Origin: Branchiostoma floridae
Lineage: Eukaryota; Chordata; Leptocardii; Amphioxiformes; Branchiostomatidae
Reading direction: 5' to 3'
DNA: 32,864 nt
Assembly (NCBI RefSeq): GCF_000003815.2
Contig: NC_049984.1
Location: 26,667,145-26,700,008, forward strand
This document shows positions 18,611 to 28,004 of the stretch, piece by piece. The stretch's first letter is position 1. Every line of letters begins with the position of its first letter. The notes under the pieces are model-generated. The model was not told where the DNA came from. It saw nothing but the letters and a program-made list of their open reading frames with translations, and did not search any database. The translations under genes were made by a program, and so were the position numbers.

Positions 18611-19180
18611 AGAACAAAGGCGCGTGTAGCGTGGTCAGGTCATACGGGTTCTTTGTATTCACTGGGTTATGTAAACCGTCTTAATCAGTGGAAGTTCCTG
18701 GCGTGGCATTTTAATTGGAAAGGGTTAAAGAGCTACCCAATTTCAATTAGTGATGTTTTCAGCTTGATTTTTAAATGCACTTTGCGTTAACTTAAACTCG
18801 ATGTTATAATGAGAACCACGATAGAGTCATAGACTATATATTTAGAACGGGTAGAGGGCTGACATGTATGTGCATATATAATTGCTCAGTCACAATTGTT
18901 ACAGTGAAAATATGTTTAATGTTTTAAGCTAATTCGTAGTTTCTAATTGTACAATCTCGTCTGCTAAAGTTGTACAATAATATGAACATTTCTGTCCCAC
19001 AGCTCAACCCAGAGGTGTACAGGATGCCACATGGGTCTGGTGATCTTTGAAGTGTTCAGCTTCAAGTGTGGGATCATCTTATACCTACAGCAGGATGCTG
19101 AGACAAAAGAACCAGCCCCTTGACGGGAACAACAGTAGCTGTTGCAATGCAAAGAGACAGAGCAGAGTGGCAGAGCAAAA
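18611..19180. other. Unassigned AT-rich stretch
   Basis: No coding, RNA or repeat feature recognised. Short frames on both strands near 18964-19152 lack domains. Confidence 0.4.
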
Positions 19181-19615
19181 CTATTGGCAATGGCAGGGCA
19201 TCCAGCTTACTCGGGTTCTGTTAGTCTGGTCTTTGAGTATTACAGCTGTCCAGCCTCTTGGAAACCCAGACTTCGGGGACTGTACCTCTGGCTCAGTGGG
19301 GGCTGGTTCAGCTAAGTTAGAATGGGTTTGCTGGATGTCAAGGCCACAAATAATGTTTCGTTCTTTTTGCTCTTGTTCCTGATGGTACTTTGCCTCAGCC
19401 TCTATACTACTGTACAGGTTGAGCGATAGCTGCGGGGACATGCATGTTGTAGACGTCATACTGCTGTACAGGTTGAGTGATAGCTGCGGGGACATGCCTG
19501 TTGTAGACGTCATACTGCTGAACAGGTTGAGCGATAGCTGCGGGGACATGCCTGTTGTAGACGTCATACTACTGTACCGTTTGAACAGCTGCACGCCATC
19601 ATGTGTTGTGTACAC
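19181..19615 (-). CDS. Hypothetical 144-aa protein with three 18-residue repeats
   Basis: Open on the minus strand for 144 codons. Near the N-terminus an 18-residue unit (SSMTSTTGMSPQLSLNLY) is repeated three times with few changes, followed by a Glu/Gln-rich stretch (EAEAKYHQEQEQKE) and a Pro-rich region (LAEPAPTEPE). The DNA repeat is 54 bp and occupies about 19412-19573. No family recognised. It lies in a cluster of minus-strand coding debris (19690-21640), so it may be part of a decayed transposon gene rather than a host gene. The ORF may be carried by the minisatellite. Confidence 0.35.
   Translation of the reverse strand: MYTTHDGVQLFKRYSSMTSTTGMSPQLSLNLFSSMTSTTGMSPQLSLNLYSSMTSTTCMSPQLSLNLYSSIEAEAKYHQEQEQKERNIICGLDIQQTHSNLAEPAPTEPEVQSPKSGFPRGWTAVILKDQTNRTRVSWMPCHCQ
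19412..19573 (-). repeat. 54-bp minisatellite, three copies
   Basis: The unit begins gtacaggttgagcgatagct at 19412, 19466 and 19520, exactly 54 bp apart, with a decayed fourth start at 19574. The length is a multiple of three, so the frame is kept. Confidence 0.9.
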
Positions 19616-19721
19616 TCTGTTTGACGGGTGACACTACATTTCTTGCATCAGGGCTATTTTTGTTGGGTGGAGGAGGAGTGTCAGCTTGGGTTTTTCGAGG
19701 TCTCTCGCGAACACAGAAGAC

Positions 19722-19946
19722 ATGAATTCATCCATGTGGCCTGACGTCTTTGTATCTGTCTGGTGTAGCGTCAAAAGCCTTGAATGCTGTGTACCGATAT
19801 TCATTATGGGAATATACAACAGTAACATCAACTGTCATATAGTCAGCAACAGCAAGCCACATGGCGTTCTTCAAAGTGTTCTTGCCTTGCTGATCTTTGG
19901 ATTTACATTTTCTGAACTTGTTATGGTTGCTTCTTCTTAGGTTTAC
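19722..19946 (-). pseudogene. Minus-strand coding fragment, unrecognised
   Basis: A minus-strand frame reads a Lys-rich start, then LKNAMWLAVADYMTVDVTVV and YRYTAFKAFDATPDRY, ending at a stop. A second frame (MDEFMSSVFARDLEKPK) continues to about 19634. This suggests a frameshifted protein-coding remnant. I cannot name the family; its neighbour upstream (20003-20176) looks like a piggyBac transposase. Confidence 0.3.
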
Positions 19947-20002
19947 CTACTTTCTCGACTGGTAGAATCTGATGTCAAAAGTTCCATTCTTAATAACGTT
20001 GC

Positions 20003-20176
20003 CTAAGATTCTCCTGTGTTAAACTTCTCCAACATGTCTCTGAATGATACAAATCGATGTGTGGCCCACCTATGTGTCTTTGTCGCCAATGTGGCCTTGA
20101 GAAAGTTGAATCGGTCCTTACCCATTGTTGCACTAAATGCTGGATGTCTTGTTTCATCACTGTATGCATCGACAGC
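20003..20176 (-). pseudogene. PiggyBac-like transposase fragment
   Basis: Between stops on the minus strand, about 57 residues include PAFSATMGKDRFNFLKATL and RWATHRFVSFRDMLEKFN. The order matches the N-terminal part of DDE_Tnp_1_7 (piggyBac) transposases: a P-F-x-A-T-M-S-R-x-R-F block, then a block ending in F-x-x-I/F-R-x-x-F-E-x-F-N. This is from memory of the family. Catalytic Asp residues are not present in this piece. TTAA-flanked ends were not found. Confidence 0.45.
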
Positions 20177-20229
20177 TCAATCCTTTGTCCGCTGTAGTAA
20201 AATGCATTGCTTATGATGTACAGCAGCAT

Positions 20230-20582
20230 TTGGATGGTTCTATATTATGTCCTTTCACGTATGGGTTTCGCAGTTTTAAACTCATAAATAAAACACACAT
20301 GTATATATAAGTACATATAATAAAGCTTGAGGCTGGTTGTTTCCACTACACCCCTTCACTGTCCTACAGCAACAGTGCAGAGCCAACTGCTTCTATGTGC
20401 TTCTTTATCATGGATCTGTGAGATGCATCATATCATCGTATCTTGTAACGTTCTATCTTAGAGATGTGCACACTTACGACACAAGCTAACAGTCACGGAC
20501 AATACCTTTTGTCCATCCACAATCCTGAAGGGACTGGGGGACGTTAAGGTCATTTTAGTCGAAAAGAAGTCTGAGTGCTGTG
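20230..20582. other. Unassigned
   Basis: No feature could be supported; it lies within the region of minus-strand transposon debris. Confidence 0.4.
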
Positions 20583-20726
20583 TCACATGCCGTGCTTGAC
20601 TGGAGAGAGTCTGTCTTCTCGTCTTTTCCATAACTGTTTCCTCCAGGCCTTAACCCGTTTCTTGCGGTCTAGCTCATGTCGTTTGATCATTCCTTTCTTT
20701 GGTTTACGTAATTCCACTCCTTCCAC
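20583..20726 (-). pseudogene. Basic coding fragment on the minus strand
   Basis: About 47 residues between stops, extremely Lys/Arg-rich (LRKPKKGMIKRHELDRKKR, KAWRKQLWKRREDR). A different frame immediately upstream continues into the repeats at 20740-21183, so it may be a frameshifted continuation of that protein. Function unknown; a nucleic-acid-binding tail is conceivable. Confidence 0.3.
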
Positions 20727-20739
20727 TTACTCTGATTCT

Positions 20740-21183
20740 TGTGCAGCGCAGGTTTGAGCGTCCGTACCCAAGTTACAGCCAGCTGCACTGCGGACGCCTG
20801 CCCCCATTCCCGCCAAAGAGGGGCAGGGTCATATTCTCAAAGCGGTTCGAAATTGTCAGCTTCCTCTAGAAGGCGTCTGCTGGCTGCTTGTCCTGGAGCA
20901 AGACCGCTGCTTGTAGACCCAGCCGTGGCCGACTGCTTCCATTCCAGATGTGCGGCGTTATATTCTGGAATTTGTAAGGAATTTGGGTCAGCTTCCTCTC
21001 TAGAAGGCGAACTCTTTTGGCTGGTTGTCCGGAAGTAACAGCACAAGCGGACGACTGCCTCCATTCAAGAAGAAGAGACGCTGCGTTATATGCTGGAATT
21101 TGTTCGAAATTTGGGGCAGCTTCCTCTATAAGTTGTCTGTTGGCCGGTTGTTCTGCACCACTGCTCTTCGTTGTCACCCCCAT
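20740..21183 (-). repeat. Degenerate tandem repeat of about 123-136 bp, coding-like on minus strand
   Basis: Three copies anchored at 20803, 20939 and 21062 (cattc..., then gttatattctggaatttgt..gaaatttggg and ggcagcttcctct). On the minus strand each copy can be read as a peptide like RLLEEADNFEP, then EYNAA and EWRQSA, but frames shift between copies. The longest frame is 105 residues (21183-20866). This looks like an internally repeated protein gene that has decayed. Confidence 0.55.
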
Positions 21184-21259
21184 ATTGGCCCTCTTGGGGG
21201 GGCTGTCTTGCCAAGGTCGTCGTCGCTCATGTTACTTGTATGGTCGTTCGTAATAAAGT

Positions 21260-21281
21260 GATAGTAGATAGTAGATAGTAG
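21260..21281 (+). repeat. GATAGTA microsatellite
   Basis: Three tandem copies of gatagta with partial flanks. Confidence 0.85.
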
Positions 21282-21337
21282 AATTATTTGATACATCCTG
21301 TGAGGAATGATGACGCAGAGTGACATAGTTCATAACT

Positions 21338-21640
21338 TTATTTTGAATATAAAGATTTATTCTTTCTACGCTTTCCCGTGTGAATGCGTGCACTGCGCCC
21401 CCTTCCGACGTAAACGACCTCGACTTCGGACTCCGTGCCGGGGTGGGCCTGCTCGTCCTCCGGCGCAATGTCATGGTGGGGCTGTTCGTCATCTGACCCC
21501 GTGTCCGTGCCGGCGTGGGCCTGCGCCGCCACGTGGTACGGTGTCGGAGGTGGAGGGGGCGGCGGGGTACCTCGCGCCTCTGGAGGTGGAGGGTGTGGCG
21601 GGGTCTCTGGCGCCTCTGATGCCCCTTTTGACGATAAAAG
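21338..21640 (-). CDS. Pro-rich then acidic coding segment, possible transposon-protein N-terminus
   Basis: One minus-strand frame runs from about 21640 to the stop at 21338. It has a Pro-rich stretch (TPPHPPPPEARGTPPPPPPP), an acidic middle (GSDDEQPHHDIAPEDEQ, ESEVEVV) and a basic end (GKRRKNK). Three overlapping frames are open because the DNA is G+C-rich and repetitive, so frame choice is uncertain. Acidic unstructured N-termini are common in piggyBac-type transposases, and a piggyBac-like piece lies 1.2 kb downstream on the same strand. That link is inference. Confidence 0.3.
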   Translation of the reverse strand, partial: LLSSKGASEAPETPPHPPPPEARGTPPPPPPPTPYHVAAQAHAGTDTGSDDEQPHHDIAPEDEQAHPGTESEVEVVYVGRGRSARIHTGKRRKNKSLYSK

Positions 21641-21769
21641 AAGGAAATAATATACTTAAAGTAAAAGATGTTGCCAATTTTAACAATGCACACAGAAGCT
21701 ATGTAAAAAGTAGAACTATCTGATACGAGATACACCAAAAAAAAAAACAGATAAAGATGAAAACTCATG

Positions 21770-22100
21770 GAACAGGGTGTCCAGGGCGCACCACGCCCTA
21801 AACCGCACCCACTCCTCGGGGGGTGTTTCTACCACATGCTGCATAACGTCCACACGACGTCTGGTGTTTTCTCTATATGAAGATACATGATTACAAGTTT
21901 AGGAGGTGTTTTTAACAACGGTTGGAAATGTACAGAGCTATCTCAGCATGATGATTTAAGAATCAGATCTTTATTTGCTTTCTGCCACCAATGGGCCACA
22001 GCAATTGACATAAAACAAAGGCCAATTGTACATCAGTTAAAATGAAATGAAAATATGATCAATATAAGGGCGGAACCAAAACCATAGTTATATTAAACTT
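21770..22100. other. Unassigned; 3' flank of minus-strand LINE
   Basis: No feature recognised. The 3' end of the LINE read on the minus strand probably lies here but its exact end is not visible. Confidence 0.4.
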
Positions 22101-22499
22101 CATGAACAAAAGAGAAATCATAAAGCCTAACAAGGACATGAGCTTATGTGGAACAAATAACAATTTTTCAAATGAATAAATAAATCAGAAGAAACAAAAC
22201 CATGTAAGGGTTAGTCCTCACAATTAGTTATATCAAATTAAAATAATTGCACATTAACACACAATAAATCATCAATTAAACATAAGGAGGACAAAGGTTC
22301 ATGAACAAAGAGAAATCATAAAACTTAACAAGGACATGAGCTTAATGAGTGGAACAAATAACAATTTTTCAAATGAATAAATAAATCAGAAGAAGCAAAA
22401 GCCCTGAGAGGGTTAGTCCTCACAAATAGTTATATCAAATTAAAATAATTGCACATCAACACAAAATAAATCATCAATCAAACATATGGAGGACAAAGG
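22101..22499 (-). repeat. Tandem duplication of about 200 bp in the LINE 3' UTR
   Basis: 22101-22299 and 22300-22499 are about 90% identical, each starting catgaacaaa.gagaaatcat and ending ggaggacaaaggtt. The right copy ends exactly at the ORF2 stop codon, so the duplicated unit is the whole proximal 3' UTR. Confidence 0.9.
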
Positions 22500-23998
22500 T
22501 TAAGCGGACAAGGACGACAGACAGAGTGGATGAACATTGATATGTTTGTTTCTTAAATTGAAGGCATTGTAAATAAACTTTCCTAACTGTCTTATTAATG
22601 TTGTAGTAGGGCCTGACATTAATTCCTTGAACTTGTGTGGGTCCGGTCGTGTGGCGTAGTATTTTGGCAGGTGTTGTGTTCTTAAACTATGTAAATATGG
22701 GCATTCCATTACAAAGTGATACTCGCTTTCAATGACACCTTCTAAACAGAGAGGACATAATCTATCTTGTCTGTCCATATTTGTATGTCTACCTGTTTCT
22801 ATACTTAGCTCGTGTGATGCACATCTCAGCTGTGCTAGTGCTTTTCTGTGGTTAAAAACATTGATTACACTCAGATACTTTTCTGTCACAAATCTGTCCT
22901 TGATTATGCAATATGTTTCTAGCCTATTAGTGTTTTCTATTTCTTGGTTCCATATTTGAGTTACCTGTAGTTTAGACCTTTTTTTAAAGACCTCAAAAAA
23001 TACTTCTTTATTACTTACCCCTTGGCCATACCATGCTTCTTGCAGACCATGGGAAAACAGCAGCTGCTTTACCTGGCTTAACCAGGACTTCCTGTCCAGC
23101 TCGTATAGTAATTTGTAGCATTTCCTTGAATACCTGTTCTCATTCATCTCGAACACTTTTACCCAAAATTTAATTATTCTAATTTGTCTCTGTACATAAA
23201 GAGGATGTCTCCCTTATTCTCCTGTAACTGCTGTATTTGATGCATTATGTCTAACTCCTAGGTAATACTTACAAAATTTATTGTGTACTATTTCTAGTTG
23301 TTTACACGGATGGAACCCCCAAATTTCGCACCCGTACATGATAATAGGCAAAATCATAGTATCAAACAATTTAAAGACTAACTCTGGGGATAATACACCA
23401 AACTTGTGAATCCTCTTCTTGATTATGAAAATTGCTTTGGATGCCTGTGATGCAAGAGTGTCCTGAGCCCTATACCAGTTTCCCCTAGAAGAGATGGTTA
23501 TACCTAGGTACTTGTAAGTGCTTACAACTTCAACTTTCTTTCCACCATATAACCATCTCTCCAACCACCTTAACTTACCTCCATTCCGAAAAACTATCAC
23601 TTTCGTCTTCACTAAATTTACTGTCATCTGCCATTTTTCACAATATTTGTTAAGTGCATTAAGGACCCTTTGCAGACCTACTATTGAGTCGGCACACAAG
23701 GCTAGGTCATCCGCGAACATTAAGCTTAGAATTTCAACATCATCCACTTGTATACCTCTACAACCACTTTGTGTCAAATAATCATCTAAGGCACTTAAAA
23801 AGAAGGCAAATAAGAAAGGGGATAATATACACCCCTGTCTTACCCCTCTATTACATGTAAATACCTCACTCATCTCACTCTTCAGTCTGACACAGGATTT
23901 TACTTCGGAATATAGTGATTGAACTAGTTTAACCATTTTACTACTTACTCCCCCATTTATTAATTTCGTCCACAAATACCCTCTATTAACGCTATCGA
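22500..23998 (-). pseudogene. LINE reverse transcriptase, catalytic half and C-terminus
   Basis: The minus-strand frame starts with FVDFSKAFDSVN (motif A, just right of 23975) and continues with GVRQGCILSPFLF (motif B) and MFADDLALCADS (motif C at 23706-23720). Next come KYLGITISSRGNW and a tail containing CPLCLEGVIESEYHFVMECP, a C-x2-C-x8-H-x4-C knuckle at about 22690-22755. One in-frame TAA at 23214-23216, probably a changed Leu codon, separates the two open parts (23975-23217 and 23213-22500). Everything else is intact over about 490 codons. The upstream part is in another frame because of a small deletion near 24014. Confidence 0.85.
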
Positions 23999-24013
23999 AG
24001 GCCTTGGAAAAAT

Positions 24014-24847
24014 CTACAAATTTAGACGGAACAAATTATCTAAAACAGCATAACCCTTCCTAAACCCCATTTGTGGTTCCACTAGTTTTTCTTCAGCCTG
24101 ACCCCAATTATTCAACCTTTTCCCCAGGATTGCAAGAAACAATTTGCCAAATACTGATAATAGGGTAATACTTCTATAATTCCCCACATCATCTTTGTTT
24201 CCAGATTTGAATAATGGTTGAATAACACCTACTGTCCATTGTTTTGGTATTACACCGAGCATGAAACATTTATTGAACAACATTTTTAGGTATGGTAACA
24301 GAATTGAAATACTCTCATGAAAAAACTCTGGTAATAATTTGTCCATGCCAGGTGCTTTGCCTGCTTTGAGATTCTTGACACTGTCTAAAATTTCCTCCTC
24401 AGAAATTTCTTTATCTAGGCTGTCAACATCAGTATTACAGTGATCAGAATTTTCCCACATACTATTGGCATTGCTTTCGGCTGTATGTTCCTCTTCTGAC
24501 TTATTGAAAAGTTCTTCAAAATAATTAGCAAAATCCTGTACGCTAATATTTCCAATGTTATTCACTTTCTTTCCTTTTACTAATTTCCAAAATTCCTTGG
24601 GATCCCTTTTTGCAATCTTTAGCTGTGTTCTGAGACTTGTAGTATGTGATCTGTGTGCTGCCCTTACTATAGCCTTGTATTCCCTTCTAGCCTGTCTAAA
24701 ATTTCTCCAATCATTCTCAGATTGAGATCTCCTGAATCTATGTAGTCTCTTATTCAAAGTTTGTTTTGCCTGTTTACAATCTTGCCCATACCATTCATCT
24801 TGGTTGTTCCTTACCAAGTCTTCTCTGCTACATGAGTTTTGTTCCAT
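24014..24847 (-). pseudogene. LINE reverse transcriptase, N-terminal half
   Basis: 277 codons on the minus strand: a basic linker (RLHRFRRSQSEND, RREYKAIVRAAHRS), then RT blocks NLKAGKAPGMDKLLPEFF, IPKQWTVGVIQPLFKSG and NYRSITLLSVFGKLF, and PQMGFRKGYAVLDNLF. It stops at 24014. The next RT block (motif A) follows in a different frame within about 10 codons, whereas related elements have more residues between these motifs, so a short deletion with frameshift removed the segment before the catalytic Asp. Confidence 0.85.
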
Positions 24848-24864
24848 ATGAGCTGCTGCTGTTT

Positions 24865-25805
24865 CTATAGTGCTTGACCTATTTTTTCCACAGCTGTGTC
24901 TATTTCATTCTCCTGAATATCTGTGACTATTTCTTGTAATAGCCCTTGTACCTTTTGTCCCTGTAGTCTGTTTTTAAATTCTTCAACCCTATCCCCATTC
25001 CATTTATACCTTACTGATCCATTATTTTGGGTATTGTGTTTGGTCTGTACTGAAGGGTTGTTGATGGGAAGCTTACATAGCAGGGGCATGTGGTCTGACT
25101 CAGCTCTGTATACTACTGCGAAGTCTTTAATTGAGGTTAACATGTTATCTTTTAACAATATATAATCTACCACACTTCTTCCTGGTAACCCGTCTTTGTT
25201 GTGGATGTTTTCACGAACACATGTAAAACTACCAACATTTTTATCTTCAAACAATCTGCCATTAGCAATTCTTAAGTTTGTTGTCTTACATAAGTTTATT
25301 AGATTATAACCAAACCCATTGATTTGATTGTCCTGGGAAGTCCTCTGGGGAGGCACTGAGTCTACCATATATCCCTGTGGGAGGGGGACAAATTCATCAT
25401 CCTCTATTTCCTCCAACACATAGTCAGACAGGGAGCCGGTTCTAGCATTAAAGTCTCCCATTAGCATATAATCACAGTTATCTATTTCTGAAGAGTGCAG
25501 GGATAATTCAGATTCAATTATTTGAAAAATATCCTCCGTGTTGTGTGCAGGTGAGTCAGCGGGGGACACATAAACCAGACCAATTAGCAAACTTGCTTGC
25601 CATCTAAAGAAGTCTTTGTTGCATAAACACCAGATTATATTTTTAGACAGACTTGGCAGCTGTTTCACTCCTTTGTTGAATTCATCTCTTATAAACATAG
25701 CTAGTCCTCCTGAATTTCTTTTTGCCTTCTTCTTTTTAACTCTGTTGCTAGTATACACTGTGTAACCTTCTAGGGTAATGTCGTCCTTGTCTTGAGCCCA
25801 TGTCT
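24865..25805 (-). pseudogene. LINE AP-type endonuclease domain (5' end in gap)
   Basis: Open on the minus strand from the gap edge to a stop at 24865. Motifs of exonuclease/endonuclease/phosphatase-fold LINE nucleases are GGLAMFI, LMGDFNARTG (about 25431-25460), RSVVDYILL and ESDHMPLLC (about 25080-25100). The N-terminal block containing the first metal-binding Glu (WxE type) is lost in the gap; the edge still reads TWAQDKDD. The join to the RT part at 24848-24866 requires a one-base shift. Confidence 0.85.
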
Positions 25806-25905
25806 NNNNNNNNNNNNNNNNNNNNNNNNNNNNNNNNNNNNNNNNNNNNNNNNNNNNNNNNNNNNNNNNNNNNNNNNNNNNNNNNNNNNNNNNNNNNNNN
25901 NNNNN
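25806..25905. other. Assembly gap (100 N)
   Basis: Exactly 100 unknown bases, a conventional placeholder, so the true length is unknown. It separates the LINE endonuclease from the ORF1 remnant. Confidence 0.99.
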
Positions 25906-26220
25906 CCAGCATGTAAAATTACTTGGTTTGTTCTGTCCCTACAGATAGCAGAATGGATAGCTTAGACACCATAGTTTCAATTTTTGCACCTGAGAATGCA
26001 GAAATCACGAGCTGGCTATCTGTCTTGTATCCTTCTGGGTCAGCGTTGAAGTGACTGAAGTACCTTTATATTCTCTCCGGGTGGACTACAGGTATCTTCC
26101 TCAGGTGTCTTACCCTTACTAAGCTGTACATTATTAAGCCTGTTAGTGTTACTTGCAATATCTCCTGAATGATCCTTTACTTGATCAGAACATACAGCAA
26201 GGTTACTAAGAGTAGGTCTT
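25906..26220 (-). pseudogene. LINE ORF1 remnant, esterase (SGNH)-like start
   Basis: The minus strand first reads a polar segment (about 26220-26044; for example SDQVKDHSGDIASN). After a frame change it reads FSHFNADPEGYKTDS and ISAFSGAKIETMVSKL, and with one more one-base shift VILHAG at the gap edge. PGAxIxxM..KL followed by VILHxGTND is the pattern of SGNH-type esterase domains in ORF1 of CR1/L2-like LINEs (family knowledge, from memory). The catalytic GTND block itself would fall in the gap. Confidence 0.45.
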
Positions 26221-27016
26221 TAAAACGGTATCAAACGACAATAAAAAAAGAGTGAAAACTCACCGTTCTGGCCTATAAGAATGTGGACGAGGTCCCCCCG
26301 TGCCCTCTATCGGTATAGCCGGGTAATTCTCTGGTCATGAAGGATCCGCCTAAGCTGCGCCCTGTCCGATTGCTTTTTTAACTGTATTTGTAACAGCTGT
26401 ATTCCTATTACAACAAATAAGACGAATATTTGTTAAACTGAGCGCACGGGTCATCATCGAAAAAAATTTGAAATAGTTTTGGCAAAACAGTTTCGGCAGT
26501 CGAACACTCGTGTCTCCATCTTATCAAATTACATTAAACCCAGTTATTATACCTGTTGCACGACTAAACTGGTTCCAGGAACCAATCTCTTATTCTGCCG
26601 ATTCATTGATTCGAAACCAAGGCAGGAGAATGCCCATAATGGCCCATACAGTCCGGTCTGGTGGGCCAGGTGCCGTAGCAGATGGATATTCGTGGTTTGT
26701 GAGTTTTACTTCCGGATGTTACCCAGATATTTTGCTCTTTCGGTGGATACTTGCCACAGTGACACTGCGTATACGGACAATTATTTGACACTGGAAACGT
26801 TTTTCATACCTGAATGTTACTGTTTTGCTCCCCCCCGCACATTGTTTAAAACGAAGGTGCAGCAGTTGTTATGAAAGTTTTCCCATCAAGTGGGCAGACA
26901 TCAATGAGGCCAGCCCAAACATCTACAAGTATGTCCCGAGCAGTACTGCCCAACCCCGGAAATACTGCGCCCCCCCCCCCCCCCCATATATGTCTCAATA
27001 CTATCTCTTAACTCTG
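26221..27016. other. Unassigned; poly-C tract at 26970
   Basis: Overlapping open frames exist on both strands at 26479-26874 (up to 131 codons on plus, 62 on minus). No domain or splice context favours one. The minus strand has a donor-like acg|gtgagt at about 26260. A poly-C run lies at 26970-26985. Confidence 0.35.
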
Positions 27017-27105
27017 CAAATGTGTTCTACGGATTACTGAAATGTTATATTAATCTCAAATCTGTGCAAATATGTTCTGCGGGTTGCTGAAATGTTATAG
27101 CAACA
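27017..27105 (+). repeat. Short direct repeat
   Basis: caaatgtgttctacggattactgaaatg at about 27017 recurs as caaatatgttctgcgggttgctgaaatg at about 27066, offset about 49 bp. Confidence 0.75.
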
Positions 27106-27108
27106 TCA

Positions 27109-27456
27109 CTAGACAAAATAGTTTCCACAGTATTCACGGTACATCATGCAATCATAATTTTGTAGCCTGTATAGTCTACCGCGAACTGATTTTGAGACCA
27201 CATCGGCACAGGCAAAAACAAATCTTCTGTCGGAGGACAGCGGACAAGACAGGTGCCACTTGAAGACATATAGACGGCATTCCTTCTTGAACTTAATTCT
27301 AAAGCTGTCGATAGCGATTACAATTACCTTGCCAACATACCAACCTTGGAAATCCAAAAGAGACGTTTTGAACTCGGTCTTCTTTTGTCCAAGAATTTGC
27401 TTCCCTTCCCACTTGTTGGCAAACTCTGTTATGCCGTTCCAGACTGCGCACGGCAT
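27109..27456 (-). CDS. Hypothetical minus-strand open frame
   Basis: 115 codons open on the minus strand, including WNGITEFANKWEGKQILG and LLDFQGWYVGK. A donor-like aag|gtaatt follows the latter (about 27325), so the real exon could end there. No family recognised. The frame on the opposite strand is also open for 83 codons. Low confidence. Confidence 0.2.
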   Translation of the reverse strand: MPCAVWNGITEFANKWEGKQILGQKKTEFKTSLLDFQGWYVGKVIVIAIDSFRIKFKKECRLYVFKWHLSCPLSSDRRFVFACADVVSKSVRGRLYRLQNYDCMMYREYCGNYFV

Positions 27457-27627
27457 ACTGGCCAGACTGATGGAACGTCTGTACTTGTTGAGTTGCTTGC
27501 GCTGTGGATAAGATAGAGTATTGACATTACATACCCATGCGCCTTGTCCAGTTGGACTTGGACTAGCATGGAATCAGTAAATGCTGTTCAAACTATCGTA
27601 AGAAACATAGTCCGTGTAACTCAATCT

Positions 27628-27800
27628 CCACGGTCTGAGGCTGTAATGACACTGAAGGCGGATCGTTGAAAATAAATGTAGTGAAAGACCAGGAACGCAT
27701 CGGTCCACTGGTCGAGCGTCAATTTGAAATGTGTCTTGCTCTGACCCTCCCGGCTAGCCAACGAAGGATCGGAGCTGCAACCACATCCGATAGAGTATCA
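27628..27800 (-). pseudogene. Minus-strand fragment with LTLDQWTDAF motif
   Basis: About 57 residues between stops, containing THFKLTLDQWTDAFLVFHYI. A Leu-x-x-Trp-Thr-x-Ala-Phe pattern of this kind appears in gag-like proteins of some DIRS-type elements, but I am not sure of the assignment. It is followed by a stop at the 27628 side. Confidence 0.25.
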
Positions 27801-27917
27801 TACACTGTTTTTGTGTGGCAATGGTCAATATCTTTGAAATATGTGATGCAAACGCCTTTCTTGGGATTACATCAGCCCCCTTCTTCCGCTAATAAACCTT
27901 ACTGCATTGGTCGCCAT

Positions 27918-27944
27918 TGCTTTGCCTGTAGGTATAAACGGATG
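27918..27944 (+). repeat. 27-bp exact repeat, copy 1
   Basis: tgctttgcctgtaggtataa followed by acggatg, identical to 29100-29126. On the minus strand it contains the acceptor-like ttatacctacag|gcaaagca. Confidence 0.85.
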
Positions 27945-28004
27945 GTAACATTACATTTCTATGCAAATCCAGAAAAATGTGAAGGTCTGATTTTACAATA
28001 GGGT

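Larger units (their letters stand above)
22101..26220 (-). mobile_element. Nearly full-length non-LTR retrotransposon (minus strand)
   Basis: From 5' (right) to 3' (left): an ORF1 remnant with an esterase-like start (26220-25906), a 100-N gap, an endonuclease, a reverse transcriptase and C-terminal zinc knuckle (25805-22500), and a 3' UTR made of a duplicated 200-bp unit. It is broken by about four small lesions. The clade is uncertain: the AGKAPGMD and FADD motifs and the CPLC..HF..CP finger suggest a CR1/I/Jockey-group LINE. It differs from the LINE inside the satellite. Confidence 0.85.

Noticed and set aside
26479-26874. 131-codon plus-strand ORF after the LINE
   Set aside because: Two other frames overlap it at similar length, there is no recognisable domain, and no splice or start context favours it.
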